DNA from: Leptospiraceae bacterium
Lineage (GTDB): Bacteria; Spirochaetota; Leptospiria; Leptospirales; Leptospiraceae
Assembly (NCBI GenBank): GCA_024233865.1
Contig: JACKPA010000009.1
Span: 62,001-126,000 of the forward strand
Reading direction: 5' to 3'
DNA: 64,000 nucleotides
Part shown: positions 1 to 8,815 of the stretch, piece by piece
How the letters are laid out: each line of letters starts with the position of its first letter
Numbering within the stretch: the stretch's first letter is position 1
The notes under the pieces: model-generated
The model's database searches: none
The model's input: only the letters and a program-made list of their open reading frames with translations
Told to the model about the DNA's origin: nothing
Program-made: the position numbers and the translations under genes

Positions 1-1479
1 TTTTCCGACTTTTACTCTTTTCTCTGGAGTTTCAATTCCATGATCTATGGTATTCCTTACAATGTGAGTAATAGGGTCTTTGATTGCTTCCAAAATCGTT
101 TTGTCTAATTCGGTTTCCTTACCTTCCAAAACTAAATTTACCTTTTTACCACATTTGATGCTAAGGTCTCGTATCATTTTTGGAAGAATATTGTAAACAT
201 TGCTAATCGGTTGCATTCTAGTTCGCATTATGTTTTCTTGCAATTTGCTGGTAATCAGATTCAGTTGTTGGACTATACTGGTGTAAGCACTATCTAATGA
301 GTTACTACTATGCTGTAAAATACGATTTCTTGTAAGAACGAGTTCTCCTACAAGGTTCATAAGGCTATCCAACACCTTAACATCAACTCGAATAACAGTA
401 TCGGTTATGCTATGAGAAATTTTATCGTCTTTTTTGACGGTAGGAATTACTTTCTCTTCTTGAATTTTTAGTTCCGGTAATTCATGGGGTATAGCCTTTT
501 TTTCTACTTTAGTTTGCTCTCTCGCAGTTGTATCCACTACATTAGTACCGGAAGAAATGGAAGAATTAATTTTTTCCATGATCCCATCTAACAAACCACT
601 ATCATCCACATCTCCTTCGTTTCCGGTATTTTCAATATTTTGGATGCATACCCGAATAATATTTATCATTTCCAAAATATAATGAGAAATTTCACTCGTA
701 AAATTTAAAGTTCCATCCAAAAGTTTTTCAATAATTTTCTGACCCAGATCAAGCAAGGAACCAAACTTAGAATATCCTAGATAATAGGCAGTTCCTTTCA
801 TCGTATCCAATTTAAGAATAATGGATGTTTTGATCTTTTTCGACTTAGGATCCTTTTCTAGAGAGTTTATATCTTGCGACAGATTGTTTAAATTTTGATG
901 GCTTTCTTCCAAAAATATTTTTATAATTTCCGGATCGGTAGAAGATTGAGCGGAAAACATTGGATTTATCGAGGCTTGTATACGCTCTTTTCCATTTGTT
1001 GATACTGTTCTTGATGCTGCGATGTCTTTGGAAAACAGATTACCATTGGCTTTCACATCTTCATGTTGTTTTTCATTTAACGAACTTGCTTTATTTCCAA
1101 TAAAACCTTTTAACTTATTGGTGAGTTCACTATATTGTGTTTCACTTTCACCACCGGAAGATTCTATTTCATTTAAAATATCTCTTATTGTATCACACAG
1201 TTCAAAAAAAGCTTGTGCCATATCCGTATTAATCGTAACTTCTCCGTCTCGAAGTTTACTTAATAAGTTTTCTCCTGCATGAGCAATTGATTCTAATTTG
1301 GTAAATCCTAAAAATCCACAAGTACCTTTTATAGAATGTATGCTACGAAACATACTTGTTAATAATTCTTTACTATCCGGTTGTTTTTCTAATTCTATTA
1401 TGTCGGATTCAAATTTATCAAGGCTTTCATTGCTCTCAATAATAAAAATCTTCACAATTTCATCTACATCATTACTCAT
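1..1479 (-). CDS. cheA: Chemotaxis histidine kinase CheA (partial, C-terminus beyond window)
   Basis: 493 codons are visible and the frame is still open at position 1. CheA autophosphorylates on an HPt histidine and passes phosphate to CheY/CheB. The first HPt domain (about residues 5-110) carries FRSIHSIKG with His48. A second HPt-like domain (about 160-270) reads KLDTMKG, so the phospho-accepting His is Asp. A linker is followed by the dimerisation helices (VLDSLMNLVGELVLTRNR) and the start of the kinase N-box (ITHIVRNTIDHGIE). The start ATG at 1479 lies inside the stop region of the upstream cyclase gene (ATGAGTAATG, 8-bp overlap), implying translational coupling. The family assignment is firm. 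A chemotaxis role as opposed to another Che-like pathway is inferred. Confidence 0.93.
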   Translation of the reverse strand, partial: MSNDVDEIVKIFIIESNESLDKFESDIIELEKQPDSKELLTSMFRSIHSIKGTCGFLGFTKLESIAHAGENLLSKLRDGEVTINTDMAQAFFELCDTIRDILNEIESSGGESETQYSELTNKLKGFIGNKASSLNEKQHEDVKANGNLFSKDIAASRTVSTNGKERIQASINPMFSAQSSTDPEIIKIFLEESHQNLNNLSQDINSLEKDPKSKKIKTSIILKLDTMKGTAYYLGYSKFGSLLDLGQKIIEKLLDGTLNFTSEISHYILEMINIIRVCIQNIENTGNEGDVDDSGLLDGIMEKINSSISSGTNVVDTTAREQTKVEKKAIPHELPELKIQEEKVIPTVKKDDKISHSITDTVIRVDVKVLDSLMNLVGELVLTRNRILQHSSNSLDSAYTSIVQQLNLITSKLQENIMRTRMQPISNVYNILPKMIRDLSIKCGKKVNLVLEGKETELDKTILEAIKDPITHIVRNTIDHGIETPEKRVKVGK

Positions 1480-3223
1480 TGAAACCCCGCAATATATATG
1501 CTGCTACTCCCTCTTTTTTTCCCTTGACGGTATAAACCTGCCTTTCACCTACTCGGATTTTTTCCGAAATAAGCGTAAAGGTTGCTTCTGAGAGTAAGCA
1601 CCCTTTTTTTGGAGCATTACTTTCTAATCTTTGTGCAATATTTACGTTATCTCCAATCATGGTATAGTCAAGTCTGTGCTTTTCGCTACCTATATTACCT
1701 AAAATGACTTCTCCCGAGTTAATTCCAATTCGAATCTGAAGAGCTTCATCGGATGTTTTATTTAACTCATCCAAAGTTTTTAGCATATCCCAAGCACTTT
1801 TTACGGCATATAAAGCGTCTGCTGCCTTGTCGCCTGTGTCAAACCTTGCTACGATTGCGTCTCCTATCATCTTGTCTATAATTGCATTGTTTTTTTGCAA
1901 AGCCTCTATAATGGAATCAAAAAACTTATTTAATAAATTAACAATCCATTCGGGAGTATGGTTTTCACACAATGTTGAAAAAGAAACAATATCGCTAAAC
2001 AAAATAGAAATAAATTTTGACTCCGGTTTTCTTTCTTTAATTCCTTCTACGACATCTCCAGCATTTTTTAGAGCATCCGTAGACACGTATTTGGAAATAA
2101 GCAAGTTTTTCTTTTCTTCTTTCGCTCTGGTTATGACTTCTTGAATAATTTTTTGTAAATCTTCTGTTTTGAAAGGTTTGGGTAAATAGTCTACTACTCC
2201 CAATGCTTCCCCTTTTTTAATGTCGATTTTAGTGCTTCTTGTAGTAACCATTATAATCGGAATATCACTTAGGCCAGGGTTCTTTTTTATTTCGCTACAA
2301 AAGTCCCAACCATTCATTACCGGCATATCATAGTCTGAGGTAATGATGTCCGGTTTATCTTTTCCGGCTGCGACAAGACCTTCATAACCATTTTCAGCGG
2401 TAGCTACGCTAAAACCGAGCTGCTTGAACATTTTGGATATAACATTCCGCACAGCTTGACTATCATCCACAACAAGGGCTTTTAATTTTTTCCCTTTTGG
2501 AGGAGGTGTCACCATAGAAATGATTTTTTGGATGTTTTGATTGGAATCGTAAGGATGGAAAAAAATATCCCCTACTCCAACTTCAAAATATTGTTCGGCA
2601 TTTTCTGCAATTCTCTGATCTGACAATACTACAAATGGTATATGATTTATAATCTGGGTTGATTTAATTGTTTCACAAAAACTTACAACATTTATATCTT
2701 TAATTTTTTCATCATACAAAATTAAATCCGGAAAAACACCTTTGATTCTATCCAGACTTTCCTTTCCAGATGTGGATATGATAACTTCAAATTTTTCATT
2801 TAGCAATCTTTTATGTAAAGATTCAAATTTTTGAGGATCTTTGCAAACAATCAAGATTAATTTTGGTTTGTTTAAAAGCTGTCGGAATAAAGCTTCCATC
2901 TGCAGATTGGCATAAGGTAGGTGGACATAGTAATCTCCTTCGTACCTTGGTAACATCTCCATTCCGTTATCTCGTGTACCGTAGATGATAACCCATAAAT
3001 TTTCCAATTCTTTATTTTCTTTAATCTTTTCTATCGGATTGTCATCACTCGTTTCCAAAAGAGAGGTTTGGATAAACAAAATATCGGGTTTTATTTCGAG
3101 AACTTCCTCAATTAAACTGGATTCATTGCTCATCGTATAGGTTTGGAGGTTATTTTGCTCGCAAATATTGGTGAATATCTTTTTTTGTGAATTTACTATA
3201 CTTGCAATGTAGACTTTTTCCAT
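1472..3223 (-). CDS. Adenylate cyclase (class III) with three receiver-like domains
   Basis: 583 aa, apparently soluble. Residues 1-115 look like a degenerate receiver domain. Residues 120-238 form a second receiver-like domain with Asp171 at the phospho site. Residues 247-365 are a canonical receiver with acidic pair D253/D254, phospho-acceptor D297 in DYDMPVMNG and K349. The class III cyclase domain (about 403-583) has both metal-binding aspartates (D411 in FSDIVSFS, D455 in IGDAIVARF), K451 and T521 at the base-specifying positions, and transition-state N528 and R532. These choices point to ATP, hence cAMP. The gene is followed by overlapping cheA, so cAMP output and the CheA pathway are probably co-regulated. 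Confidence 0.92.
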   Translation of the reverse strand: MEKVYIASIVNSQKKIFTNICEQNNLQTYTMSNESSLIEEVLEIKPDILFIQTSLLETSDDNPIEKIKENKELENLWVIIYGTRDNGMEMLPRYEGDYYVHLPYANLQMEALFRQLLNKPKLILIVCKDPQKFESLHKRLLNEKFEVIISTSGKESLDRIKGVFPDLILYDEKIKDINVVSFCETIKSTQIINHIPFVVLSDQRIAENAEQYFEVGVGDIFFHPYDSNQNIQKIISMVTPPPKGKKLKALVVDDSQAVRNVISKMFKQLGFSVATAENGYEGLVAAGKDKPDIITSDYDMPVMNGWDFCSEIKKNPGLSDIPIIMVTTRSTKIDIKKGEALGVVDYLPKPFKTEDLQKIIQEVITRAKEEKKNLLISKYVSTDALKNAGDVVEGIKERKPESKFISILFSDIVSFSTLCENHTPEWIVNLLNKFFDSIIEALQKNNAIIDKMIGDAIVARFDTGDKAADALYAVKSAWDMLKTLDELNKTSDEALQIRIGINSGEVILGNIGSEKHRLDYTMIGDNVNIAQRLESNAPKKGCLLSEATFTLISEKIRVGERQVYTVKGKKEGVAAYILRGFNE

Positions 3224-3331
3224 GGATGTTAAACACTTATTCTATGATTATATATCTTATATTTGCAAGAATATTTTGTTCAACCATTATTTTAATATTT
3301 TGGCATTAAATATCCTAGGTGAGTTTTCCTA

Positions 3332-3850
3332 TCACTTGACCTTCTTTAAATCAAAATTTTTTGCCTTTACGCCATGTAGCCTCTCACCGTCATAATACAC
3401 GTAATTTTTATCTTTTGCATACGCAAAAGGGCCTTCACCAGCAGTACCAAGTATCTCAAATGATGAAGAGTCAGCCCCTTCTACTACTACATTTTTGTTA
3501 TCATAGATATAATATACCTTTGTTTTGTCTCGCATATACCCATAACCCAAAAAAACAAAACTATCAGGATCTGCCGATGGTAAAGGTCTACCATGGTAGT
3601 AAACATTATTTTTATCTTTTGCAAAACATTTTAAGTCAGCCTCATCAGTATGGCATATTCCACCTATCACAACAAAACTCTTATAATCAGCCATACTCAA
3701 CTCTTTGTTATGGGAATAAACTTTTTGGTCATGAATTGAGTAGATACTCTTTGGGAGCTTTTGAATTTGCGGTTCTTGGTTATTAGCTAACTTGTTATTA
3801 CAGTTTTGAAAAACGAAAATTAAAATTATAAACGTAAACTTGTAATTCAT
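3332..3850 (-). CDS. DKNYY-repeat lipoprotein
   Basis: About 172 aa. The chosen ATG gives a clean lipoprotein signal (MNYKFTFIILIFVFQNC, lipid-modified Cys17). An in-frame ATG 24 bp upstream (3874) would add eight residues before the signal and has no ribosome site. The mature part is built of repeats of the DKNxVYYxG type (AKDKNNVYYHGRPL, RDKTKVYYIYDN, AKDKNYVYYDGERL), the signature of the DKNYY family. It is probably anchored in the outer membrane or periplasmic face. No function is known for the family. It is monocistronic and divergent from the DUF4178 gene. Confidence 0.85.
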   Translation of the reverse strand: MNYKFTFIILIFVFQNCNNKLANNQEPQIQKLPKSIYSIHDQKVYSHNKELSMADYKSFVVIGGICHTDEADLKCFAKDKNNVYYHGRPLPSADPDSFVFLGYGYMRDKTKVYYIYDNKNVVVEGADSSSFEILGTAGEGPFAYAKDKNYVYYDGERLHGVKAKNFDLKKVK

Positions 3851-3991
3851 AAACACACACTTACCTTTTTCCAATCGGATAAGAATGATACAACATTAAA
3901 TAAATTTCTATTTTATTAGATTTTTTCACTTGAAATATATTATTAGTGTTAGATAAGTAACATGATTCTATAAACTTTAATAAAGTAAATT

Positions 3992-5935
3992 ATGTCATAC
4001 AAACAATTAGTCAATTGCCCAAGCTGTGGAGCTAGGGCAGAATTATCAAATCCAGCCGTTGTTCAAGTAACGTGTAGTTATTGTGAATCTATATTTGTAT
4101 GGGATAAAGAAATAGCCAAGTTTATGGGAAAAAAATCCCGTTTAACTCCCGCCATTTCAGGACTAAAAATCGGAACGGAAGGCAAAATCAACGGGAAAAA
4201 TTTTAGGGTTTTAGGGCGAGTTCGATATGCCTACCAATATGGGGAATCAACTGAAGAAGGCGTTTGGGATGAATGGTTTTTAGAAGACAGCAAAGGGGAA
4301 CCTATATGGCTTTCGGAAGACATGGGGGAATTGATATTCGAACAACCCGTTTTAAAAAAACATTCCATTCAAAAAGACGATATTTTTGTAGGAAAAAAGG
4401 TTAAAGTCGGGGAAATCGTCTACACAATTCGAGAGTTTGGAGAGGCAATTTGTGTTGGAGCGGAAGGAGTTCTTCCTTTTGTAGTAGAACCGGATGAAAC
4501 CTATCAGTTTGCCGATGGAAAAAGCATTGATGGGAACTATTTTTTAACCATAGAATTTGACGATTTAAGAGATTCCAACGTTTTTAGCGGACATAGGCTA
4601 AAAAGTCATGAAATATCATACCAAAAAGAAGAGTTTGTTCAACATAAAAAAGACGCGGAAACGATACGCTGCCCTAGTTGTGCTTCTCCCCTTACTTTAC
4701 AAGGCGATTCGGATAAAATTGCAACGGTTGTATGCGATTCATGCAGCTCGGTTGTTGAACTCGATGCGGGTGTTGCTCTTTTAACCGGAAAAGTCAAAAA
4801 AGAGCTTTCCAAAGTATTCACATTTCCTATCGGAGCAGCAGGAAAGCTAAATAATGTTGATTGGATGATAGTAGGAAGGCAACGCCAGGATTGGAAAGAG
4901 GATGGGGAGAAAGGTTTTGATTTGGAATACTTGCTTTATAATCCGGATAAAGGTTATTTATGGCTATCGGAATCAAACGGTCATTATTATATAGGTGAAC
5001 CAACCGATACTGCTCCGGAAAAAAGCCTTATGGATATTCATATACCTAAAACCACTTGTAGCATAGGTGGTATGAAATTTAGATATTTCGAATCCGGAAC
5101 TCTATCCCTAACTTATGTGGATGGTGCTTTGCCCTGGGTTGCAAAAATCGGAGATAAAGTTAAGTATGCTGAAGCAATTCACCCGCCTTATTTGTACACA
5201 GAAGAAAACGTTATCAAAACAAAAGATGGGAAAAACTTTGTAGCAGAAGTTGAATTTTTTAAAAGTTATTACATCGAACCGGAAGTAATTGCCAAAGCCT
5301 TTAAAATGAAATTACCTCCTACATATGGAGTAAGTCCGGCTCAGCCATACAAACCGGCATGGAAACAAGGACTTTTAACTAAGCTTGGATTGATTGTGGG
5401 AGGTTTTTTGTGGGTTTCTTCTTGTTTTATGGGAATGAGTGGTGAAGAAGTTATTAACCAACCATTTGCAGTAAAAGACCTGAATAAAAAGGAAGTTTTC
5501 ACCAAATCGTTTACAACAGACAAAGAGGATGAAACTTTGCAGATAACCATTAATGCTACTTTGAAAAACAGTTGGACAGAAGTTGCAGTGGCTCTATTCA
5601 AAGAATCAGCTGATGAGGTTATTGCGGATGATGATTTGGGGATAGAATACTACGAAGGATATGAAGATGGTGAGCATTGGTCGGAAGGTTCTAAAAGCCA
5701 AGATATATACTGGAAAATCAAAGAACCGGGTAAATACAAACTCTTGCTTACAATTCCACAAGCAGAAACTTCTGAGAATACAAGAGTAAATGTAATTGTT
5801 CAAAAGGGTATAAGAAGAGTTTATATGCTTTTTTTACTATCTTTTGCCTGGTTTGCTTTTCCGATAATTTTTCTAATTAGGAAATTTTCTTTTGAAACCA
5901 AAAGGTGGGCACCCGTAATGCCAGATTCGGACTAG
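3992..5935 (+). CDS. Two zinc ribbons plus DUF4178 domains, membrane protein
   Basis: 647 aa. Two tandem modules each begin with a CxxC...CxxC zinc ribbon (CPSCGA/CSYCES near residue 9; CPSCAS/CDSCSS near 227), and each is followed by a DUF4178 beta domain (about 55-200 and 275-425). A transmembrane helix near 467-487, a beta-rich segment of about 120 residues and a second helix near 612-635 follow, so the C-terminal domain is probably extracytoplasmic. It is the first gene of a run with a small membrane protein, a DUF350 protein and a spermidine-synthase-like enzyme. DUF4178, DUF350 and SpeE-like genes recur together in other bacteria in envelope-stress contexts (recalled, not searched). Molecular function is unknown. 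Confidence 0.85.
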   Translation: MSYKQLVNCPSCGARAELSNPAVVQVTCSYCESIFVWDKEIAKFMGKKSRLTPAISGLKIGTEGKINGKNFRVLGRVRYAYQYGESTEEGVWDEWFLEDSKGEPIWLSEDMGELIFEQPVLKKHSIQKDDIFVGKKVKVGEIVYTIREFGEAICVGAEGVLPFVVEPDETYQFADGKSIDGNYFLTIEFDDLRDSNVFSGHRLKSHEISYQKEEFVQHKKDAETIRCPSCASPLTLQGDSDKIATVVCDSCSSVVELDAGVALLTGKVKKELSKVFTFPIGAAGKLNNVDWMIVGRQRQDWKEDGEKGFDLEYLLYNPDKGYLWLSESNGHYYIGEPTDTAPEKSLMDIHIPKTTCSIGGMKFRYFESGTLSLTYVDGALPWVAKIGDKVKYAEAIHPPYLYTEENVIKTKDGKNFVAEVEFFKSYYIEPEVIAKAFKMKLPPTYGVSPAQPYKPAWKQGLLTKLGLIVGGFLWVSSCFMGMSGEEVINQPFAVKDLNKKEVFTKSFTTDKEDETLQITINATLKNSWTEVAVALFKESADEVIADDDLGIEYYEGYEDGEHWSEGSKSQDIYWKIKEPGKYKLLLTIPQAETSENTRVNVIVQKGIRRVYMLFLLSFAWFAFPIIFLIRKFSFETKRWAPVMPDSD

Positions 5936-5943
5936 GATATACT

Positions 5944-6153
5944 ATGTTAATAAAAATTTGGACTGTTATTTTAACATTATTTACAATTTATGGAGCATAT
6001 TTATCTTTTGCCAATAAATTGATTCCCTACCCAGAAGGAACAAAAGTTAGTTTGCGAGAAGATAGTGTTACGGGAAGAAGACCATCTTTTTTTTACGGTG
6101 TTTACTCAAGAACACGAACTCCTTCCGGTGGAGGATTTGGATATGGAAAATAA
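5944..6153 (+). CDS. Small single-pass membrane protein, Gly-rich C-terminus
   Basis: 69 aa. The ATG at 5944 is preferred because AGGA lies 8 bases upstream, just past the stop of the DUF4178 gene; an earlier in-frame ATG at 5905 lies inside that gene. Residues 3-22 form a hydrophobic helix. The remainder is polar and ends in PSGGGFGYGK. It sits between the DUF4178 and DUF350 genes with short spacing, which is the main evidence that it is a real gene. No family is recognised. The position resembles that of other small membrane proteins linked to DUF4178/DUF350. Confidence 0.7.
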   Translation: MLIKIWTVILTLFTIYGAYLSFANKLIPYPEGTKVSLREDSVTGRRPSFFYGVYSRTRTPSGGGFGYGK

Positions 6154-6178
6154 ATATTAATATTTTAGGAGAATTTAT

Positions 6179-6409
6179 ATGCCAGAATGGCTCAATCATC
6201 AAAATTTAAGATTGGTAATTATTATTGAAACAATACTTTATGCATCTTTGGGTGTAACCATATTTGGTATTGCAATCTGGTTGATGGCTAAATTAGCTCC
6301 TTTTTCAATTCGTAAGGAAATTGAAGAAGATCAAAACACATCATTAGGAATTATTATGGGTTCTGTAATTATAGGGATCGCCATAATCCTTGCTGCAGTA
6401 TTGAAATAG
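6179..6409 (+). CDS. DUF350 (YjfL-like) membrane protein
   Basis: 76 aa with a strong ribosome site (AGGAGAATTTAT before ATG). Two hydrophobic helices (about residues 12-35 and 54-75) are joined by a polar loop (APFSIRKEIEEDQNTSLG), matching the repeat unit of the DUF350/YjfL family, where longer members carry two units. It is third in the operon with the DUF4178 and SpeE-like proteins. The biochemical role is unknown. The association with polyamine-synthase-like and zinc-ribbon proteins suggests a shared membrane complex (inference). Confidence 0.82.
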   Translation: MPEWLNHQNLRLVIIIETILYASLGVTIFGIAIWLMAKLAPFSIRKEIEEDQNTSLGIIMGSVIIGIAIILAAVLK

Positions 6410-6411
6410 AA

Positions 6412-6496
6412 CAAAAAACCAGTTTTTGCTCCCTTCGGCTACGCTCAGGGAGCGGTTTGGACGCTTTTCGGACATTGAGCGTAGTCGAAATGTCCC
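6412..6496. repeat. Dispersed GAGCGTAG hairpin element, copy 1
   Basis: A 14-bp inverted repeat (6434-6447 with 6476-6489, one mismatch) has the core TGAGCGTAGTCGAA. A close inverted copy lies at 48067-48182, sharing the outer CAGTTTTTGCTCCC segment, and the 24-bp tandem array at 29.5 kb contains the same core. This copy lies between the DUF350 gene and the next start codon, ending 6 bp before the ATG at 6503. Confidence 0.85.
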
Positions 6497-6502
6497 TACT
6501 AT

Positions 6503-8050
6503 ATGCCTAAAATACAAAGATTATTGTTATTATCTGTTGTTGTTATAATATCCGTATCGGGTTTGTCTTATGAACTTGTTGCTGGAACAATGGCAACATA
6601 TTTACTTGGTCAATCGGTTACCCAATTCTCTTTTGCTACCGGTTGGTTTTTAGCCGCTATGGGTTTTGGGTCTTACCTATCTCGATTTGTTAAAAAGAAC
6701 ATCTATTATTTCTTATTCAATATTCAAATTTTAATAGCTATAATAGGCGGGTTTTCAGCAGGGATTATGTTCTTTTCCTTTGCCGCAACCGATACCTTGT
6801 ATCCGATTTTTATCGTACTGGCATTTATAATTGGTTCAGGAATTGGATTGGAAATACCGATTCTTTTGCGGTTGATGCGACACTACAAAATTTTAAGTGT
6901 GGCGGTATCTGACGTGTTCACCTTTGATTATATAGGTGCCCTTTTTGCGAGTGTTTTGTTTCCTTTGGCAATTTTACCTTTTCTTGGTTTGGTCCGTGCG
7001 AGTATTTTTTTTGGCTTTTTAAACTTAATAGCAGCCGGTTTGATCTTAACATTCGTACCCAAAACAAAAAGAAGTTATTTTTATTCTGTCCTTAGCTTAT
7101 CTTTCGTTTTACTGGTAGTTGGTTTTATCGGGGCAGAAAAGGTTACCAATTGGATGGAGAATCTATTGTACCAAGATGCAATAGTTTATTCATCCAATTC
7201 AAAATACCAAAGAATTGTGATTACAAAGTGGAAAGATGACACAAGGCTTTATTTGGATGGAAATGTACAGTTTTCAACGGTAGACGAAGCCATGTACCAT
7301 GAACCCATTGTTCATATACCTATTTCTTTCTTAAAAGACAAACCAAAAACGGCATTGGTACTAGGAGGTGGGGACGGACTGGTTATACGGGAGTTGTTAA
7401 AATACGAATCCATAGAAACGATTACTCTTGTGGAATTAGACCCGGCTATAATAGACTTATTCAAAAACCATCCTGTCCTTAAACAAATTCCTCAAAATTC
7501 ATTAAATTCTCCCAAAGTAAATATTGTTATTGCTGATGCTTTTAACTGGCTAAAAAATAAAGAGAATAAAACCAAATTTGACTTTATAGTGGCTGACTTA
7601 CCTGATCCGAATTCTCATTCTTTGGGAAAACTCTATACAATTGCCTTTTATTTATATGTCTATAGGCATTTGGAAAACAATGGAATTTTTGTGACTCAAT
7701 CCACTTCTCCAACCTTTGCACCGGACGCATACTACTGTATACAAGATACGATTAAAAATGCTACGGAAATTTTTGAAAAATCACAAACCGGATGGGAAGT
7801 TTATTCTTATCACCTTTATATACCTAGTTTTGGAGATTGGGGTTTTCATATAACAGGTAAAAACATACTTTCACTTAAAGAAAAAAATGAAATATCCGTA
7901 GAAACAGAATACTTAACAGATGAATTAGCGGGTTCTTTTTTCGCTTTTCCAAAAAATGCAAGGAAAGACGGGGAAATTTCCATCAACAATCTTAACAACC
8001 AAATACTGGTAAAATTGTATTCTCGCTCATGGCCGAGGTGGTACAGGTGA
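6503..8050 (+). CDS. Membrane-fused spermidine synthase-like protein
   Basis: 515 aa. Residues 1-215 form about seven transmembrane helices. Residues 225-515 are a polyamine aminopropyltransferase domain with the cofactor loop LVLGGGDG (288-292), VELDP (310-314), and catalytic aspartates in VADLPDPN (D364, D368). The active site therefore looks intact; decarboxylated SAM plus a diamine would be the expected substrates, although members with a membrane domain are rarely characterised. It is the fourth gene of the DUF4178/DUF350 operon. A repeat element lies immediately before its start and no Shine-Dalgarno is seen, so expression may differ from the genes upstream. The 3' end overlaps the convergent gene by 24 bp. 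Confidence 0.88.
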   Translation: MPKIQRLLLLSVVVIISVSGLSYELVAGTMATYLLGQSVTQFSFATGWFLAAMGFGSYLSRFVKKNIYYFLFNIQILIAIIGGFSAGIMFFSFAATDTLYPIFIVLAFIIGSGIGLEIPILLRLMRHYKILSVAVSDVFTFDYIGALFASVLFPLAILPFLGLVRASIFFGFLNLIAAGLILTFVPKTKRSYFYSVLSLSFVLLVVGFIGAEKVTNWMENLLYQDAIVYSSNSKYQRIVITKWKDDTRLYLDGNVQFSTVDEAMYHEPIVHIPISFLKDKPKTALVLGGGDGLVIRELLKYESIETITLVELDPAIIDLFKNHPVLKQIPQNSLNSPKVNIVIADAFNWLKNKENKTKFDFIVADLPDPNSHSLGKLYTIAFYLYVYRHLENNGIFVTQSTSPTFAPDAYYCIQDTIKNATEIFEKSQTGWEVYSYHLYIPSFGDWGFHITGKNILSLKEKNEISVETEYLTDELAGSFFAFPKNARKDGEISINNLNNQILVKLYSRSWPRWYR

Positions 8051-8815
8051 ATTATTTTCATCCTTGTCTTCCTTTTTTTCTTTGGTGTCCGAATTTTCTT
8101 CTTCTGACGGGTTTTCTGACTTTATTAACTTTCCCTCATTAACTTCAACGTCATAAACATACACGGATAACTTGTAGTCGGTATTCTCTTTTTTGTTGTG
8201 TTCTCTAACAATCAAAATGAGTTGACCTTTTTTTGAATTGTACAATATTTTTTCAAAATAGTACTTATCCGGCAATATTGGTATTAGCTTTTCTCTAAAC
8301 GGATCATAGATAAAAATTTTTTTAAAGTCTCTATTATTCAAAAAACCGTCCCGGTTTGTATCTTCTGTCATGGCAATAATAAGCAAACGCTTATCTATAT
8401 CCAAAGACTCTTCATTGTATTCTTCTCGGTTGATACTCTTTTTTCGAATGGTAAATTTACCTGGAAAAAAATCCCAAATATAGACTTTTTGTTCAAAAAC
8501 CTTTTTGACTGATCCTGTGTTTAAATTAATAAAGGTTAAATTTTTGGCATGATTTAAGATTCCTTCCGGACCTGTTCCACCGGCTTCTTGGGATAAATTA
8601 GTTGGATAAACCAAAAATTGATCCCAAATAATTTTGGAATTTTCCTTTAATGCTTCTCTATCTTCACTTTTATTTGAGTTATCTTCGAATATTACTTCTT
8701 CTTCTTTTAGTTCGATTCCTTTATCAAAATACAAATAGCTTTTAGTGATGGCAAAAATGAATAGAGATAAAACAATAGCAAGAAATATAACTGTTATGAA
8801 TCTAATTTTTTCCAA
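8027..8815 (-). CDS. Hypothetical exported/membrane-anchored protein
   Basis: 262 aa with an N-terminal hydrophobic helix (about residues 6-25) and then a charged, soluble region. Residues 90-230 have beta-propeller-like features: LTFINLNTGSVKKVFEQ, repeated basic/hydrophobic strands and TEDTNRDGFLNNRDFKKIF (EF-hand-like DTNRDG). The C-terminal 35 residues are a Glu/Lys-rich tail ending PVPPRP. The start overlaps the end of the upstream aminotransferase by 14 bp, so the two are co-transcribed. I do not recognise the family. Confidence 0.75.
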   Translation of the reverse strand: MEKIRFITVIFLAIVLSLFIFAITKSYLYFDKGIELKEEEVIFEDNSNKSEDREALKENSKIIWDQFLVYPTNLSQEAGGTGPEGILNHAKNLTFINLNTGSVKKVFEQKVYIWDFFPGKFTIRKKSINREEYNEESLDIDKRLLIIAMTEDTNRDGFLNNRDFKKIFIYDPFREKLIPILPDKYYFEKILYNSKKGQLILIVREHNKKENTDYKLSVYVYDVEVNEGKLIKSENPSEEENSDTKEKKEDKDENNSPVPPRP

